Assembly: GCA_024741835.1 (NCBI GenBank)
Contig: JAENRP010000004.1
Location: 267,338-331,337, forward strand
DNA from: Diplocarpon mali
Taxonomy: Eukaryota > Ascomycota > Leotiomycetes > Helotiales > Drepanopezizaceae
Length of the DNA stretch: 64,000 bases
Direction of reading: 5' to 3'
Numbering within the stretch: the stretch's first letter is position 1; each line of letters begins with the position of its first letter. Below are positions 1-13,905 of the stretch, piece by piece. A program made the position numbers and the translations under genes. The notes beneath the pieces were generated by a model. It was not told the DNA's origin. It made no database searches and was given only the letters and a program-made list of their open reading frames with translations.

Positions 1-3000
1 TTTTAATTTCAAGTACCTATCACGCATCGGCTAGTACTCTAGCCATCCAGATTGTGGTATTAGAGCCTGAAATTGCTATCTAAAAGTTCTACTCTCTGTT
101 TTCAGTGGTGGGCATATCTATTAATCGTCAGTCACGCTGCCCCTACTAGCCCCCAACCCCTGTCCCATACATACCACCACTTATCCCCCCAGGAGTAGTT
201 CGAATAGATGGGATAAACGATGAGATGGTTTTTGTGTTTAGAGGCCATGTGACTACACTCTAGATGATGTTTGGAGTAAGCTTTTTCATTGCATTAAGGG
301 TATTCGCAGCTAGCTATTTCATATAGTCAAGTATAATTAGTATTTTCTCTAGTATGTTGATTCCTTAGTGCGATTTTTTAAAGGTCTTCTTCTGTTGCTA
401 ATCTAATGGTTAGTTGAAACATGCTCCTTAACCGGTTTGGAGTAACCTACACTGATTATCATTTAGGTGCGAATCACATGGCTTCGTATAAAAACGTCCA
501 ATCATTTATTCCAACTATTACTAGGCGGCTCAGCAATGGTTTCATATTGTGTATGTTTGGCCTGCGACCAATTAGATCCACTCTACTCGAAAAAAAAGTA
601 GTAAATCCGCTAAATAAGGTACTATTTCTCCTTCACATCTAGCTGTAAGTCCCAAAAGCGTAAATAAATTATGAAATAATATACTTCATATGTAACATAC
701 AACTGAAACCTCTAGTTCGGCCTTCGCGCTTGAGGATAGCTCTTACAACGTTTCCTCATGTGATTAAAAGCCCTTGTAGTGGAGAAGCCGATCAGCGCGA
801 TTTATAGAAAGTTTGCAGCCAACTGGAAATAAAGGGAGTACCTCCAATCTTGCTCAAGCTACTGTAATCGCACCACAATCAAAAACCCACTAGTCGTTGC
901 CATCACAACCTACTTGCTACATTGAAGCCATTAACAACCATGTCCAATCCAATCTGTTTTGGCTTTCCCAGATACAGACCGGAGTTGCAAAACCACATGA
1001 GCTAAAGGGTGAAAGACGAATTGAAATCTTCAAACCTGAAATAACTGGCATGATGCTCTCAACAGCCCCCAGCATCTACTTTGGCATGTTTATACTTAGA
1101 TACCGTTTTTCATGATAGGTAGCAAACCTATCATAAATTCCACTAGACGGGTTCTTCTCCGAGGGGGTTTTCTGCCGCATAGAAAACAGCGGTGCTGAGA
1201 TCTCTAATACGAAAGCCGAAATGGAAATCTTATTTTCGGTTGCGATCGAGGTATATTGTGATTACTTGGTTTCTGGTAGAAGAACTTCAAGATGAAAGTT
1301 AGCTAGAAAAAAGTTATTCCATAATCTAGCCCGCTTCAATCTCTTTCGAGTTAAGGAACTTCACTAAGAGCTCGGCGGAAACAGGCCCGCTCCGTTTTAA
1401 AGCTCGATCGGAGTAGAGAACTTCCCTCTGGGCGTCTACATTACCCTTGTATGATCCACCCCTGGAAGAATGTTTAAATGTACAAAAAATGGGGCGGAAG
1501 CAGAACTGAAATGAAGGTCGTGTCGGTCGCACTTGGAGGGGCGAAGCCAAAATATCAACCGAATCTCTCATTTTTTATTAACTAGAAGTTTCTTTGCCTA
1601 CCCTAGCCTTTGCAGTGAACTATATTCTGCCTTGTACTTTGTTAAGCTAAACAACGGCATTTAGCCACTCGGGAATAGAGCTCCGTCCTACCCACTATTC
1701 CTTGCGCAAGTACGCATTTAATATTCCATCAAGGTTAAGGGGGGCTGTAGTACTGAGTGCTTTTGCAGCCTATTAAAAAGTAAGTATGAAGTAACCAGTA
1801 CGCGAGAAATTCTAGAGGCAGGCAAGCCTGGTGTTTTCACGTCGATATACCAGTGAAGTGACTGTATTTCACATTGATTGCTTCATTGGCAAACCACCGA
1901 ATCCTGCACATTTAGGTAATAAAAGAAGTGAGACGGGGACGACAACTTAATACCTATACGCGGTTTCCACCACGAACCTCTAGCTCTTTAAGGAGTGTAT
2001 AGGATCGAGATTGAGTCCTTTCGCCTGCGAAACAATTAAACTATGAGTTAAATGAAGCTAGAGTTTTTCAAAGGCCTTAGAACGAAAATTTTCCATACTT
2101 CCGCTTTTCCAAAACATTCTACCTTCGACCTCTACACAAGTGCTTTGACATTATCTAAGCATATACCTATTCTGAAGGCAGGCTTAACAAAGGGTACGAA
2201 GAGGAAAAGGTCAGGTTATAGTGTGTAAGGAGGAAGGGAAAGAATACGTTTTAAATACTTCTACAGAAATCTATAGGGATTATAGTTTCGTAGCTGCTAA
2301 TGATTAGTATGATACTTAACAATAACTAAATATATAGCTGCTCTCAACGAAAAGGGCATATCTTAGAATAGAAATTCTAAGGCAACTCTTTACTACTTGC
2401 CCAGGCACTTTCTCGGGTATATACTCGCCTAAGACCTAGAGGGGAGAGCTATTAATTAAGGTATAGGTTAGGCTTCAACTTAAGACATCGGGAGCTGCGG
2501 GTATATCGGGCTGAATAGGGAAGGGTCTAGGGAGCTTTTAGGCTAGTTTTCTCCTGATATGTAAAATTATAGTACAGCGTTTCCCGCTCGTGCGGCATAG
2601 CTTAGAAGCAACATAGCACGCTAAGAGATGATAGGAGAAAATGGAGTGATATCATAGTCCTATTTCTTAATCACTCATCAATGAGAAGTTCGGTTACAGG
2701 GCTCCTAAAATGGACAGGTTTATGAGAAAGACTCATGAATGTTTTAGACTGAGGCTGAGAAATTGTGCAAGAACCTAGTTCATTCACCAAGTACGCGGAG
2801 GAAGAGCTGGGAAAGTGTAGTAACTTCAGTCACAAGCGTTGATAGGACAAGAGTTGAGTCTAAAACAAATAGGCTTTTATTAAGTACGGTATTAACGGCG
2901 AGGTGTTGCCCTAGTGGCAGATTGCGAAGTGGCGACAGTCTGGGTATAGGGGGTATCAATACGCAGCAGGGGATGCTACGAGCAGACCAAATGACAAAAA

Positions 3001-3142
3001 AGATGACAAGATGCAAAATGAGAGTGGTATCAACAACACGATCAGTCTGGGGTATGTCAAGGAAATCCGTTGCCGACGATAATGGATTCGTTCATCAGTG
3101 ACGAGTGATGCAACTTTGGACGATTTTGGTGAGGCTGTGTGC
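1..3142. other. AT-rich gene-free left edge
   Basis: No reading frame here is convincing. The open frames are short, lack recognisable motifs and are not joined by plausible splice sites. The sequence is visibly richer in A+T and in TA steps than the coding half of the window, as expected for fungal intergenic DNA or repeat-decayed DNA. No terminal repeat or transposase motif was recognised. Confidence 0.5.
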
Positions 3143-5022
3143 TTAAGCGGAAGCAGCTACGGCAGGCGTGGTGGCAGGGACGACCTTCTCAGGCTCCGTG
3201 ACGGCAGGGGCCTGCGTCTCCTCGGGAGTTTCTTCAGTGGTAGCAGGCTTCTCTGAGATCTTCTCTGCCTTGGGGGAAGACTTGGCCTTGACCGTGGCAC
3301 GGAGCTTGGCGAACGGGGACTTTGGCTTGTCTGTCTCCTCATCACTGGTAGTAATGGTCTTCTCCTTCTTATTCAACCATGGGAGGGAGCTCTTGCGCTT
3401 TTCGGCCTTTGTCATCGGGGTCTCTGCAGGCTTAGTCTCGCCATTATTGACAGGATTAACGGTAGTCTCCGATGGAGCCTGGTTTCATGTTAGAAAAATA
3501 TGACCTCTAGCCACAACCCTGGCACTTACAGTAGTTGGTGCGGCAACAGAAGTCGCCAGTGGCTCACTGGCCTCCACGGCAGGGATGACAGGAGCGCTCT
3601 CCGAGACGGGCTCAGCCTCCTTTGCTGGAACTGCTGGAGCAGCCTCTGACTCTGGCTTCTTCTCCTTGTGCTGTGAGAACTGAGACTTCAAGGTTCCGAA
3701 CAGGCTGTTGCGCTTAGATGAGATTGGCTTCTCCGCAGGTGCTGGTGCCTCCTCTACAGCTGGAGTTGCCTCTGTTGTCTCTGGTACCACGACAGGCTCC
3801 GTGGCAGCAGCGACCGGGGCAGCTACTGTCTCCTCAGCAGCTGCGACAGGTGCTGCAGTTTCTTCAGCTGCGGCGGGAGACTCTGTCTTATCCTCCTTCT
3901 TGCCAATGCCGAAGCCACCGAAGAGGGAGTTGCGCTTTCGGGATGCAGAGCGGCTCTTGCGATCCTTCTTCTCCTCTTTCTTCTCCTCTTTAGTCTCTTT
4001 CTTGTCGGATTTATCCTCGACCTTTTCTTCCTTTTTCTCTTCCTTGATAGCCTCAGGTTTGTCGACAGACTTCTTTGGAAGTGCGGCTGCGACAGCCACG
4101 GGCTTGGTCAAGTCGGCTAGTGCCTTCTTGTATTCTTCGCTACCAGCAACCGAAGATGCGATTTCAACAGCCTCGGCAACCTTAATCTTCAAGGCAGAAA
4201 CCCAAGTATCCCTCTCTGCAGTAGTGCCTGCTTTGAAGATGTGCTTGGATCCGCCAAGGGTGAAAACGAAGTCGGTCGTTCCCTCCTCGGTGACATCCGA
4301 AACGTCGGACTAAGAACGACGTTAGATGGAAAGTGGCAGAGCACTGGTAATATTACCACTTACCAGATTTATAATTCCATCAGGCGAGCCTTTCTCATTG
4401 GCTTTCTTGGTGAAGAACAGTAGACCCTTGCCAGTGTGGGAAGCCCATGCGGCATTCTTATTCGCTGTCTCTTGGGATTTCTCCCCACGGAGGTAGCTGG
4501 CGAGAGTCTTGGAGTTGACTGGTTCAGTCCCGAAGTAGAAAAACTTCTTTTGGAAGATAAAGCTCCTGGAGCAGAAAAAAAATTAGTCCAGGTCAAGTCG
4601 ACAGGTGTTGAGTTTCTGCATATTGGCCGTCATGCAAAACCAAGCTCACACATAGTGCTTTAATGGGACTTGTGTGAACAGGTCTAGAGCTGCAACAAAC
4701 ACACAAGGTGGAGGTAGCGCAGAACACCTCCGCGTATAAATGGATATTGACAAAACAGCAAAAGTAGATTAGTGACGTACTTCAGAAGGCCAGGGCCCTT
4801 GTATCCAAGAATTCCCTCCTCGAGTGACTTCACTTCCTCTACGACAGGCGCAGCCTCGGCGACCTCCTCCTTTGCGGCCTCCTCGGCAGCGGGTGCAGCC
4901 TCCGTGACAACAGGAGTCTCAACAGACGCATCTGTTGGGACAACAGGGGTCTCCTCCACAGCCTTAGGGGTTTCGGTGGGCACAGTTGGAACCTCTTCGA
5001 TCTTGGGTTGTTCGGCCGACAT
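3143..5022 (-). CDS. PH-domain protein, Meu6-like, with long acidic/alanine-rich tail
   Basis: Exons on the minus strand: 5022-4781, 4565-4364, 4309-3530, 3478-3143 (519 aa). All three introns have GT..AG ends and keep the frame. The N-terminus (about 70 residues) is Glu/Pro/Val-rich. Residues of roughly 75-185 form a PH domain running from YKGPGLLK through FFYFGTEP, GKGLLFFTKK and TDFVFTLGG to the closing helix with RDTWVSALK. The rest is low-complexity Ala/Glu/Lys/Pro sequence with KRNSLFG repeats, a short motif that recurs with basic residues. The layout resembles the fungal 'meiotic expression up-regulated protein 6' family, whose biochemical role is poorly defined. A phosphoinositide or protein-binding adaptor role is inferred from the PH fold. 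Exon 1 ends at CTGAA/GTACGT and the split lysine codon is restored in exon 2, which supports the model. The exact C-terminal exon is a little less certain. Confidence 0.85.
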
Positions 5023-8000
5023 CTTGATACAGGTGGTGGGTGAAAAAGGGGACAGGTATCTATTACAAAGAGTATTGAGATGAAAATAGCGAAGAACTTC
5101 AAATCAACAGCGAGAAATATGGCTGCTTTATTGTGCCTTCAAAAGAGGATGTGGAGGTGATCGAACGGATGGAGCAGAAGAAAAGGAACAGGAGATTTAT
5201 ATTTTAAGGAGGAGCCAGGGGCTAGGGGCCAGGGGTAGGCAGGACACTAAACTAGCGGTAGACTAGCGATAGACTACACAGTAATGAAATTAGCAGCAAG
5301 CATCAAGACCGGGATCAGAACCACGATCAGCAGCGGGCCAAAGGGGGCGCTCGGGCAAAGGCTCGCCAACCTGCTCTTGTTCTCATTCTTTCACTATCTA
5401 TACAAAGCAATGATTACCGGATCAACAATTATGAATTGACCAGTTATACCAGCCCACCCAACTTCCGACACCAATCAGATCCCATCCTAACCGTGCAGCA
5501 GGCAATACGGAGACGGACTGCCATTGCCGAAGATCTCTCGGACTCAGTTTTAGGAGATGGGAAGGGGAGAGGAGCAGATTCAGGAGGATTCTACTCCGTA
5601 TAGCCTCGCAGTTGCATAACAAACCTCATATAAATAACCGCACCCTCGCCATCAGCCTCTGATCCTCGATGGAAGTCTCAGCAGATTACCGCTTCCTAGA
5701 TCCTAGGACCAGGCCAGACCAGACCACACCAAGACCAAGACCAAGACCAAGACCAGACAGCTTGTTCCCGAGCAGCATGTACTCTGCAGAGCACTGTACC
5801 CAACACGCCATCTGAAGTGCAAGATCGTCATCCTGATCATGCGAGCACATTCTATAATACAGAGGGTAGAAATACGCAGAGTGCGCAAGGTGCGAGGCAG
5901 ACCCGGCCGCCCATAACTGGCCAGCTCGAGCTCGTGGGTGCAACCCTTGGCCGCATTCTCCATTCTACTGGCTGCATAAAAGCACTGGCAGTTGCTCACA
6001 TGGCACAAGAGCAGCAGGCCACAGGAGCAGCACATGGAAGCGTACACAGGGGCGCAGGCACTTGCAGCACCGTTACGCCTCACGTCCTGCGTACCAGGTA
6101 TCGGAGTCACCTCGCAATGCATGGCCTGTAGCCGTCTGCCATCGATCACACGTCTTGTCCCGCAGTTTCAGTCGCGACAGGTCTGACAGGCCCGACAGAC
6201 TGCCACCAGACCGTCATTGGGTGGCTCCTGACAGCGGCAGCGAATAAGCTGAGCCAGCAGCATTTCCTCGCCGTCAGATATGCGCTCTCCCTCGACGAGC
6301 CCGATCCCAGAAGCCGCTGCTACGAGATTGGACGCAGAGTCGCAGACGCCCCCAGATCTCGTTTGGAGCTTTGGCCTCCGCTTCGCATTTCTATAAAGGG
6401 ACGCAGGTGAGTACGTACTGTGGGTACGAGCGCGCGCAGATTGCAGTACAAGACTCGCTTGCTGGAACTCTAATACTCTATACATAGGTCTTCGTCTGTA
6501 CTTGTTCTTCCAGTCGAGTGAGAGGGTGAGTGATAGGGTTTTGTCATGAGAGGCAGCCGTTAGGAAGGATTTCGTCTTGTTATCGTAGTCGATTGATTCT
6601 GCTGCCGGACTGGTCAAATGCTCGCTACTCGTACCGTACTCTTATCAAACGTCGTCCAGCATCCACCCTTCTGGATGCTTTGTTTCAGCCAAAGTACCAG
6701 ACCCAGGGCCTCCGCACACCTGGTGGCTGCAAAGTACTCTACCCACTGACGGGCACGCCTGGAGGCAGCCCTCGCGCGAAACCCGCCGTCGTGTCAGCAC
6801 GCTCGTATGCCGCCATACCCTCAAGCCTTCCGACTTGGTGTCAATTGTCTGTTCGGCTTGTCTCTCCGGATTGTCTCTTCGGATTGTCTCTTCTTTGTCA
6901 CGTCGTCCGACACTGGCGCCCGTTAGTTCAGACCACAATTTCCCTGCAGCGCTATTGCCCGCAATCCCTGCAATACAAGCCCCGGCAGCAGAGGCCTACG
7001 GAGCAGTTTGCCCCAATGACCCACCGAGGAAATACGCGCCAACCCAGATTCAACATCAGTCCTCCGCTCATCTCGCCTTGTACGAATCCTCAAGTCAAAG
7101 CTTCGCTATAAACTTCTTGCAGAAGCTCCACAGTGATCCTAAATTACAATCACGGAGGGCTGTACTGTCTAGTATTAATTGATACGATTACTGTGTACAA
7201 CTAATTTTTTCGGTTTTTCCTTTTCCCGCCGGCAGCAGTTTCAGATCCTCCCAGACAGGGCCAGACAGTGGCCAGTTTGGCGGCCCCCGATTCCCGCGCC
7301 TCGGTTATGAGCAGCAAGGCGCCATCTCTCGCTCTCCATTAGCAGAGATAGTCAAAGCCTCGCCGTGACGGCGGGGTTTGCATGTCTCTGCATATCGGCA
7401 GTTTCAGTTCGTGGCCATACAGTACCTTATCTTTAAAGTTATCGACAAGAGCCACGGATACCCAGGTATGCCTTGTGCCGTGTCGGTTTCCGCCGTAGCC
7501 AACAAGCTCGACAGCTGCTAGGCAATCCATAGCAGGCGTACTCAATCAGTCTTCAGGAAAATCGGATGTTTCGAAGGCCCCAAATATCACCAAGCCACAC
7601 ACGTCGCTCAAGACAAGGCCTCTCCCCCTCACTTGCACGCCCAGAACGTCACATTCTCACCATGTTTGACGGAGTATGAAGGCGAGCTCATGACTCGGTT
7701 TGGATTCTCCTTATCTCGGCTGATGCGGATAGCCTTCTCGGCCTTGAAGTTGATATGCAGCATGACGACGCACACCCTCACTCTATCAAGTACAATTGCC
7801 TGCATACAACGAAGTCAACCGCTTAGAAGTGCAAGACGGGCTCTTCTTGTTGTTTCCGCATGTTTCACCAGCTCTTGCGGGAGATTGTCTGTCTCGTTCG
7901 CGGGAAGCCACTGTCTTGGGATCATGATGCAGGCTCGGGACAAATATCGCACATGAAACGATCTGATGGGCACATCCATCCGCATGGATTCTGCGACCTC

Positions 8001-10460
8001 GCGTTTTTGGCTCATTTCGTAGCTCTGGTTTGATTTATGTCTACTGCAGTAAGTATCTCGACCGTGTGGATGCGAAGAAGTTTTCAGTAGCGTTGCTCTG
8101 GGTAATCGAACGCTGGTCTGGCGGCCGTTCAAAGTCCTTCGTCGCGGCCAAGCAAAGCGCGCATCCATCGACTTTCAAGCGCCCTTGCAAGACTGAACAT
8201 ACTTTTCATGCGGGCTTTGGTTGGCCTGCAACGAAGTCTTCGAAAGCTTCACAACGTGTCAGCTGGCTACCTATCACGTTGCACTCGGGAAACTTTACTT
8301 GGAGACTCCCCTCATCAGCACTGAATGTGGTCTTTGCATCGCTCTACTGAAGAGAGGATCCGACGACCCGAAAGCTCATCTCAGAGATGACGTCACGGCT
8401 CGCTGTGCAGCCAGCTTGCTCGACCACAGCCTCGAGAGATCCGACGATGGCAACGAGTATAACGAAGCGCTCACGACGATGACTGCAATAGGAGCAAGAC
8501 CACTGCCAACTGCTAGCCACCGGCCCAAACCAGGATGCTCCAGTCGATTTCATCACTACTGAATCTTGCCCCTTCTGCCCCCACTCCCTCCCCCCCTCGC
8601 CGTAATCGACAGTCAACATCTTGAACTCTAAATCCCATTCTGCCCCGCACGTACTCGCCTCTCTTGCATCGTCGCAGGTCATATAAACACCATATCAGTA
8701 CCAACTCCGGAGGGGCGGCGCCGAGGGGGCTCTTGGCGGGTCTGCCAGGCCGAATCCGCTCTCGTGAGGAATCTATTGCTGCACGCCTGCGATGGAGTAC
8801 ATGTAGATCTCGTCAATTCTCTCCTAAGATATGTCTTCTGGGTCAACCGCAACAGTGGATCCTGTTCGCTGCGATTGTCAGTTGATATCTGGATACACGA
8901 ATCTCTGGAGATTATTTGGGCTCAGTAAGCTCATCACCTTTGACATCTCAAGCGATCGAATTCGCGCTGTTGACTACACCCTCTTGGTTCGGCATGTCAA
9001 CACTACGATTATCGCACCCTGCTCTTAATTTTCTTGCCTCAAGATTCCAGAGCATCTCTTTGCTCCGAATTTTTTCCTTGACTACGTCAGGCAATATGTT
9101 ACCCGAGCTTCACAGGCATATTTCGAATTTCGCAAAAACTCTGCCAGCCTTAGCAGGTTGCTTCGAGATAATCCAGGCTAAGTGGGTTTAACGTTCTCAG
9201 TCGCTTCATACGCCTTGGGTCTGCCGTCTCCAGACTCTCAGATCATCCTTGATACGTCTTGTCTCTCGAAACTACACCCGGATCGTATCATTTCTCTCCT
9301 GGTTATTATGCTTAACAGCTTACTCTGAGCCTCTACAGACCTCTATCTGCCTAACAGCAGAGTCGAGGTCTATCATCTGCTGACCTGACCAACTGCTTTC
9401 TGCATGATGACATCCAAGTCGTCTCCAAGACAGTTTGCCATCGAGATCCTTTCACCTTGGTAGATTTTCTACCTCTCGAAAATACTACCATCTCGATCCA
9501 CTCGCACTTCTCAGCAACGAAGCGGATCCCTCCGGCCTCATCGTGAACCCTCCTTGGGAATCAAGCTCTAGATTTGCTCTCCAATCGCCTTGGTATGTGT
9601 AAATTATCAGTCGTTGCTTTGGTCTATCTTTTCTAGTCAATCCATCTGGCATTTTTCCGGCTTTGCAAAGAAGCTGCTGGATTTCCATGTATTTAGAATA
9701 AGACTCTACAACTCATTCTTTGCGTGTTTATTCTGGCTCTGGCTAGGTCAATATGGATTCGAACATTGCTTCTGATAGTTGGTCGTCACTTCGCAATTCC
9801 AAATCTCTGGACAGGAGGATTTTTCGTCCGGGAAGTTCAGATGTTGCTCAGCACGCTTCAACAGACTGTGTATTTCATTGCAGTCTCTCCACATTAATCC
9901 TTCACTTGCGTTTTTTCCTCTCGTGTGTCACCTTTGTGGTCAAGCATGTATCGAGTCCTTCACGTCCACTCCCCCTGACTCAGCGCAGTCTTATTTTCCA
10001 CTTGCTTATGCAGTTTTCATCACCTTCAATGTATTTTCGACTAGTGGCTTGAGGCTTGGCGAGAGTGCTAGTCTTCCGACCAATACTTACAATACGGCTT
10101 CTCGCCTTTTTCTTTCCTCTTCTCAACTTCTTTCGTACAACATCCTGACTTACTCCGTCTTCTTTGCTCACGGTTGAGACTCCCTTCCTTTTTCTTTCTT
10201 TACTGCCCTCTTCCTCATTGATAATCTCATCTCCACCACACATCTCTACACCACCCATGATGAAGTTTGCTTCGCGCTTACAGCACACCATACTCTGACA
10301 GCTTAGCTTTTCTTTCTCAATTTTGTCTACCCCCCAGGTCTCTCACACACACGTTGGATTTACTAGAACTCACACTGACCAATAGCAAGAGTGTCTGCAA
10401 GGAAAGTATTCATCGGTCGCAAATACTTTTCTTACTTGCCTACAAAGGACATCACTCATC
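5023..10460. other. 5.4-kb region without a supported gene
   Basis: Many short open frames lie on both strands here, but none carries a recognisable domain or spliceable continuation. The left end is the promoter of the PH-domain gene. The right end (about 10.1-10.46 kb) is pyrimidine-rich on the plus strand, typical of a fungal promoter and 5' leader for the gene starting at 10461. An (AAGACC)4 run lies at 5731-5754. A non-coding transcript cannot be excluded. Confidence 0.5.
5731..5754 (+). repeat. (AAGACC)4 hexamer microsatellite
   Basis: Four perfect tandem copies of a six-base unit, flanked by partial copies (ACC on the left, AG on the right). It lies outside any supported gene. Confidence 0.9.
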
Positions 10461-12599
10461 ATGTCGCACAGCAGTAGTCGAAGTGGTGGAGTTTCTTTTC
10501 TGACTACCAACCAACTGGACAAGATCAGAAATAGGCAATGTAACAGAGAAGTGAAAGCTGAGGCTGCGGCGCGTAACAAGGCCCATCTGGCAGCTGGTCA
10601 CGAGGCACTTGCAGCTGGTCTTCTCTGGCCCCCTGATCCTTCTCGTCAGGATACCCCTTCCACGACTGATTTGCCCATCAGCAATGGTTTTGGACCATGG
10701 GTGCCGAAGAAGGGTCCTGTCGAGGACTGGGCAGATGTAGCGACGAAACTGCGGAAAAGTGGACATGTCCCAGACACTACGTGGGTCAACATCCCGCCCA
10801 AGCCGAAGACAGAGGCAGAGGTATTGAAAGAGAAGATTGATATGAAACTGGATGGGTGGCCTTGGAAAGACTGCCCTGCGAAACTCATCACCGTTGTACG
10901 TCTTTGTCTCTTCTCTCTATGGCTCATTGCAGTTGTTTACAAGATACCAGGCTCCATTCCTTCCAAACTTCTACCATAGTTGTACTATCAACGCTCCCTT
11001 TAAGCTTGAGAAAGCCACCCAGACAACGCCATTCTGGACGAAGCTGATGGCGAACAATGATCTTGCTCGAATCATGGTTGATTTGCTGTTCCAGAACCAT
11101 AGCACAGCGTGGAAATTCGGAGCAACATGCCGAGTTGCGACCTTTTTGATTGGAAACTATATCGTACGTCGTCTGTCTTTCACATCCATAGTTCAAAATT
11201 ACTAACAATATCGCTAAAGAATCATTGGGACATGACTGGTACCATACATGGCGGTGGTTGGTTCAACAACTGCGAGCGACCAAGATTTGGGCCAGATGCC
11301 CCGACTGACCCAGATAATCAGGGCTCCGTGGCATCAGTTGTAGTAGTCTCCCCTTTTCGAAGGATGGAAGGTGGCCCCCCGTCGTATTACGAGCAGACTC
11401 GGAATCTTTTTACCTCGAGTTAGTCAGGTTCCTGAATCCCAGATAAATACGTACTAATAGCATTCCTAAGTGATCTCATTTAGAACATTCAAAGAATTCT
11501 TCCAAAACATCCAATTTCACCGCGTCGGTTTTCTCTCTGCCCACCACTTGGCTCTCATCATTCCCCACATGAGAAATTTGAAGGTTCTTGGCATCTACCA
11601 GTGTCCCCTTCTTCCGATCTCAGAGACGTTGAGATTGCTCCAAATCATCCAGACGGATCGGCCGCTGAAGAACCAAGTCTCGTTGGACTTTTATCCCATG
11701 TACCATCAGGGACCGAAGCTTCGCAACGGAGACGCTTTTCGCGTTGGGGACTACGGTGTTACCTGGGATAACTGGGATCACGACACCATCAAGGCCGTGT
11801 GGGCTTTATGCTATCGCATCTTGCCACAAGCCCGAAAGCAAGACGTTGATTTTGAGAGTCCGCACACGGGTTTCAGACAATACATGGACCGAGGTCCTTG
11901 CCATAAGGTCCCAGAGATTATCGACGCCATCTTCGACGAGAAGATGACCACCGAGAGCTTTGCCGCTCTGATCGATTGCCACAACCCTGAGCACATGGGT
12001 AGAGTCGAGCTCTTCACCGACAACAAGTTTATCGGTTGTCGTCCTGAAGGATATGGAACGTAGGCTACTCCTCTGCTGAACATGCAAGGCACTCGCTGAT
12101 GAGGACGTGTAGCTATACTTTGACGTATTTATGTAGCAGGTGCCGAGTATATATGCCTGGCATATTCTTCAAGTACCAGGACATCTTCAACTGGAAGACT
12201 TTCCAGGCGTCACTGCAATGTCTGGGTTGTAAGCTTATTCAACACCTTCGCAGCGAGAGAGACCACTATAAGGGCAGAAAACGTCACATCATCCATAAGT
12301 GGTTGCACAATGGCGGCGATAGTGGCTGGAATGATACCGATATCGACAGAGCCATCCTTGACTACGAGGCCAACGACATTGCTGCTAGCGCTATCAGGCT
12401 TGACAACCGCAGAATGAGAGACATGACTTGCGGAGACAGAATTGACAAGGAGTATGATGAAGTCCAAGAAAAGATCGACCTCAACTCCCTCGGCAAGCTC
12501 GGGTATAGGAGGCAGAGCCCGATGGTACATGAAAAGAACATCGTATGGTCCAAGTGGAACTGGTTTCCGGCCGAGCGAGCCAGAGCACATGGTATGTGA
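10461..12599 (+). CDS. Hypothetical protein, possible leucine-rich/F-box-like
   Basis: Modelled exons: 10461-10895, 11005-11163, 11220-11418, 11471-12059, 12137-12599 (614 aa). Donors are GTACGT, GTACGT, GTTAGT and GTAGGC. The third intron has a TACTAAT branch just before its acceptor. I do not recognise the family. A stretch in exon 4 (HHLALIIPHMRNLKVLGI) reads like a leucine-rich repeat of the kind found in fungal F-box/LRR proteins, and the N-terminal third contains a proline/tryptophan-rich segment. The C-terminus is rich in charged residues. The 3' end is uncertain: the frame closes at 12597-12599 directly after a good donor sequence (GTATGTGAG), and another frame from 12546 stays open and protein-like for about 50 codons. 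The start is the first ATG after a pyrimidine-rich leader. Confidence 0.6.
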
Positions 12600-13891
12600 G
12601 CTGTCATTCTCATCAAGAATGGCAACAAGTTTGTATCGTGGAACATCCATACAACCACTTCGACTTCCTGGGCTCTGTTCCTCTCGCACGAATCTGACCA
12701 TTCGATTTTCCTCGGCCCAACAACGTCTCAAGAAACTGCGCGGACCTTTTGAAACCCTTGCTACATTCCAGACCCTCTACAGCGACTTGCACTGCTTTTC
12801 CTGGTTTTGATACCGTCTGCTTCTGCCATAAATTCAGAAATAAATATCAGATCTGTCAGCCAGCACATAGTCTCTCTTCCCAGCACGCGGATACATCATG
12901 GCACTATACTCGTAGCCACCGAAGCGGGCCTTCGATATTCCTTCCAGACTATCTTCTGTCCCTGTCGCAGACATAAAGTTGATCCTATACTTGACAATCG
13001 AGTAATCTCATTTCTCGACGGCCACTCAGGAGCTCCGAAAGACCTCCCACATCAACACCTGCCACGCGCTACTCGAACTCGTTCCCTGCGGCCAGCGCTC
13101 ACTCAAAAACTTCCGTCTTGGATGAGGAGTATCTCTTACCTCTTGCACTGGCATATCAACTTATTCGTCTTCCCTCACGGGACACTTTCGAAACCCTCGT
13201 TGCTTCCCTTCTCATGGCACTTGATTTTGAAAAGCTTGTATAACATTTTCTGAATCATCTACAAATATCCCTACGCAGCATGCACATTCCCACATTTCGG
13301 GGTTGGAGATGTACATAATCACTACTTCTGGTCTCAGGTTGCCCGGCTGGCTAGTGGCAAGCAGCGACAGGTGAACTCGGGTGGTTGATAGCAAGGATAA
13401 TTTATTCTGCAACACCTAATACACTAATACGGAAGAATCGTCGACTTTGATACGCTTGCGGGGCTCACGGGTGTGAAACAACCCGGATGTGAGATGCGCC
13501 GAGCGAGATGTGAGGACTCTGAGGCTGGGGAACACAAACCTACCTCTGGAGATGGAAGATTGAAGTCGCAAGTGAGAGGGGAGGAGGGCAAAGAAAGGAC
13601 TGCGACTTAAACATCTAGGACTCTTACGGAGCTGCAACCCTTGCCTTGGGAATTTGTGACCCTGATATCCCGGATAATAGAAAGAACCACGCCGCGATGC
13701 CATTCCGTCCCTGGTAATTGGAGTTCCCATACGTCCGTCCCGCCTTCCCATTGCCTCTGTACCTCCCCCTCCCTCCCCAAGCCAGGCACCTCACCGGCCC
13801 TTCCCTTCCTCCCACCCCGCCTCCTGCTCCGGTCCCTAACTCCCCCTCGAGGCCTCGAGAAGCCCTACACCTCGCACGTACGATCCACATG

Positions 13892-13905
13892 CACACACAC
13901 ACACG
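13892..13905 (+). repeat. (CA)7 dinucleotide microsatellite
   Basis: Perfect CA dinucleotide tract inside the GC-rich intergenic island. Confidence 0.85.

Noticed and set aside
3708..4313. 201-codon plus-strand ORF opposite the Meu6-like gene
   Set aside because: It is the antisense shadow of the Ala/Glu/Lys-rich exon 3; the Ser/Ala/Phe-rich product has no family signature.
12210..12731. 173-codon minus-strand ORF overlapping the unknown 10461-12599 gene
   Set aside because: It lies opposite a coding exon with good splice signals on the other strand and has no recognisable motif, although the weak support for the plus-strand 3' end leaves slight doubt.
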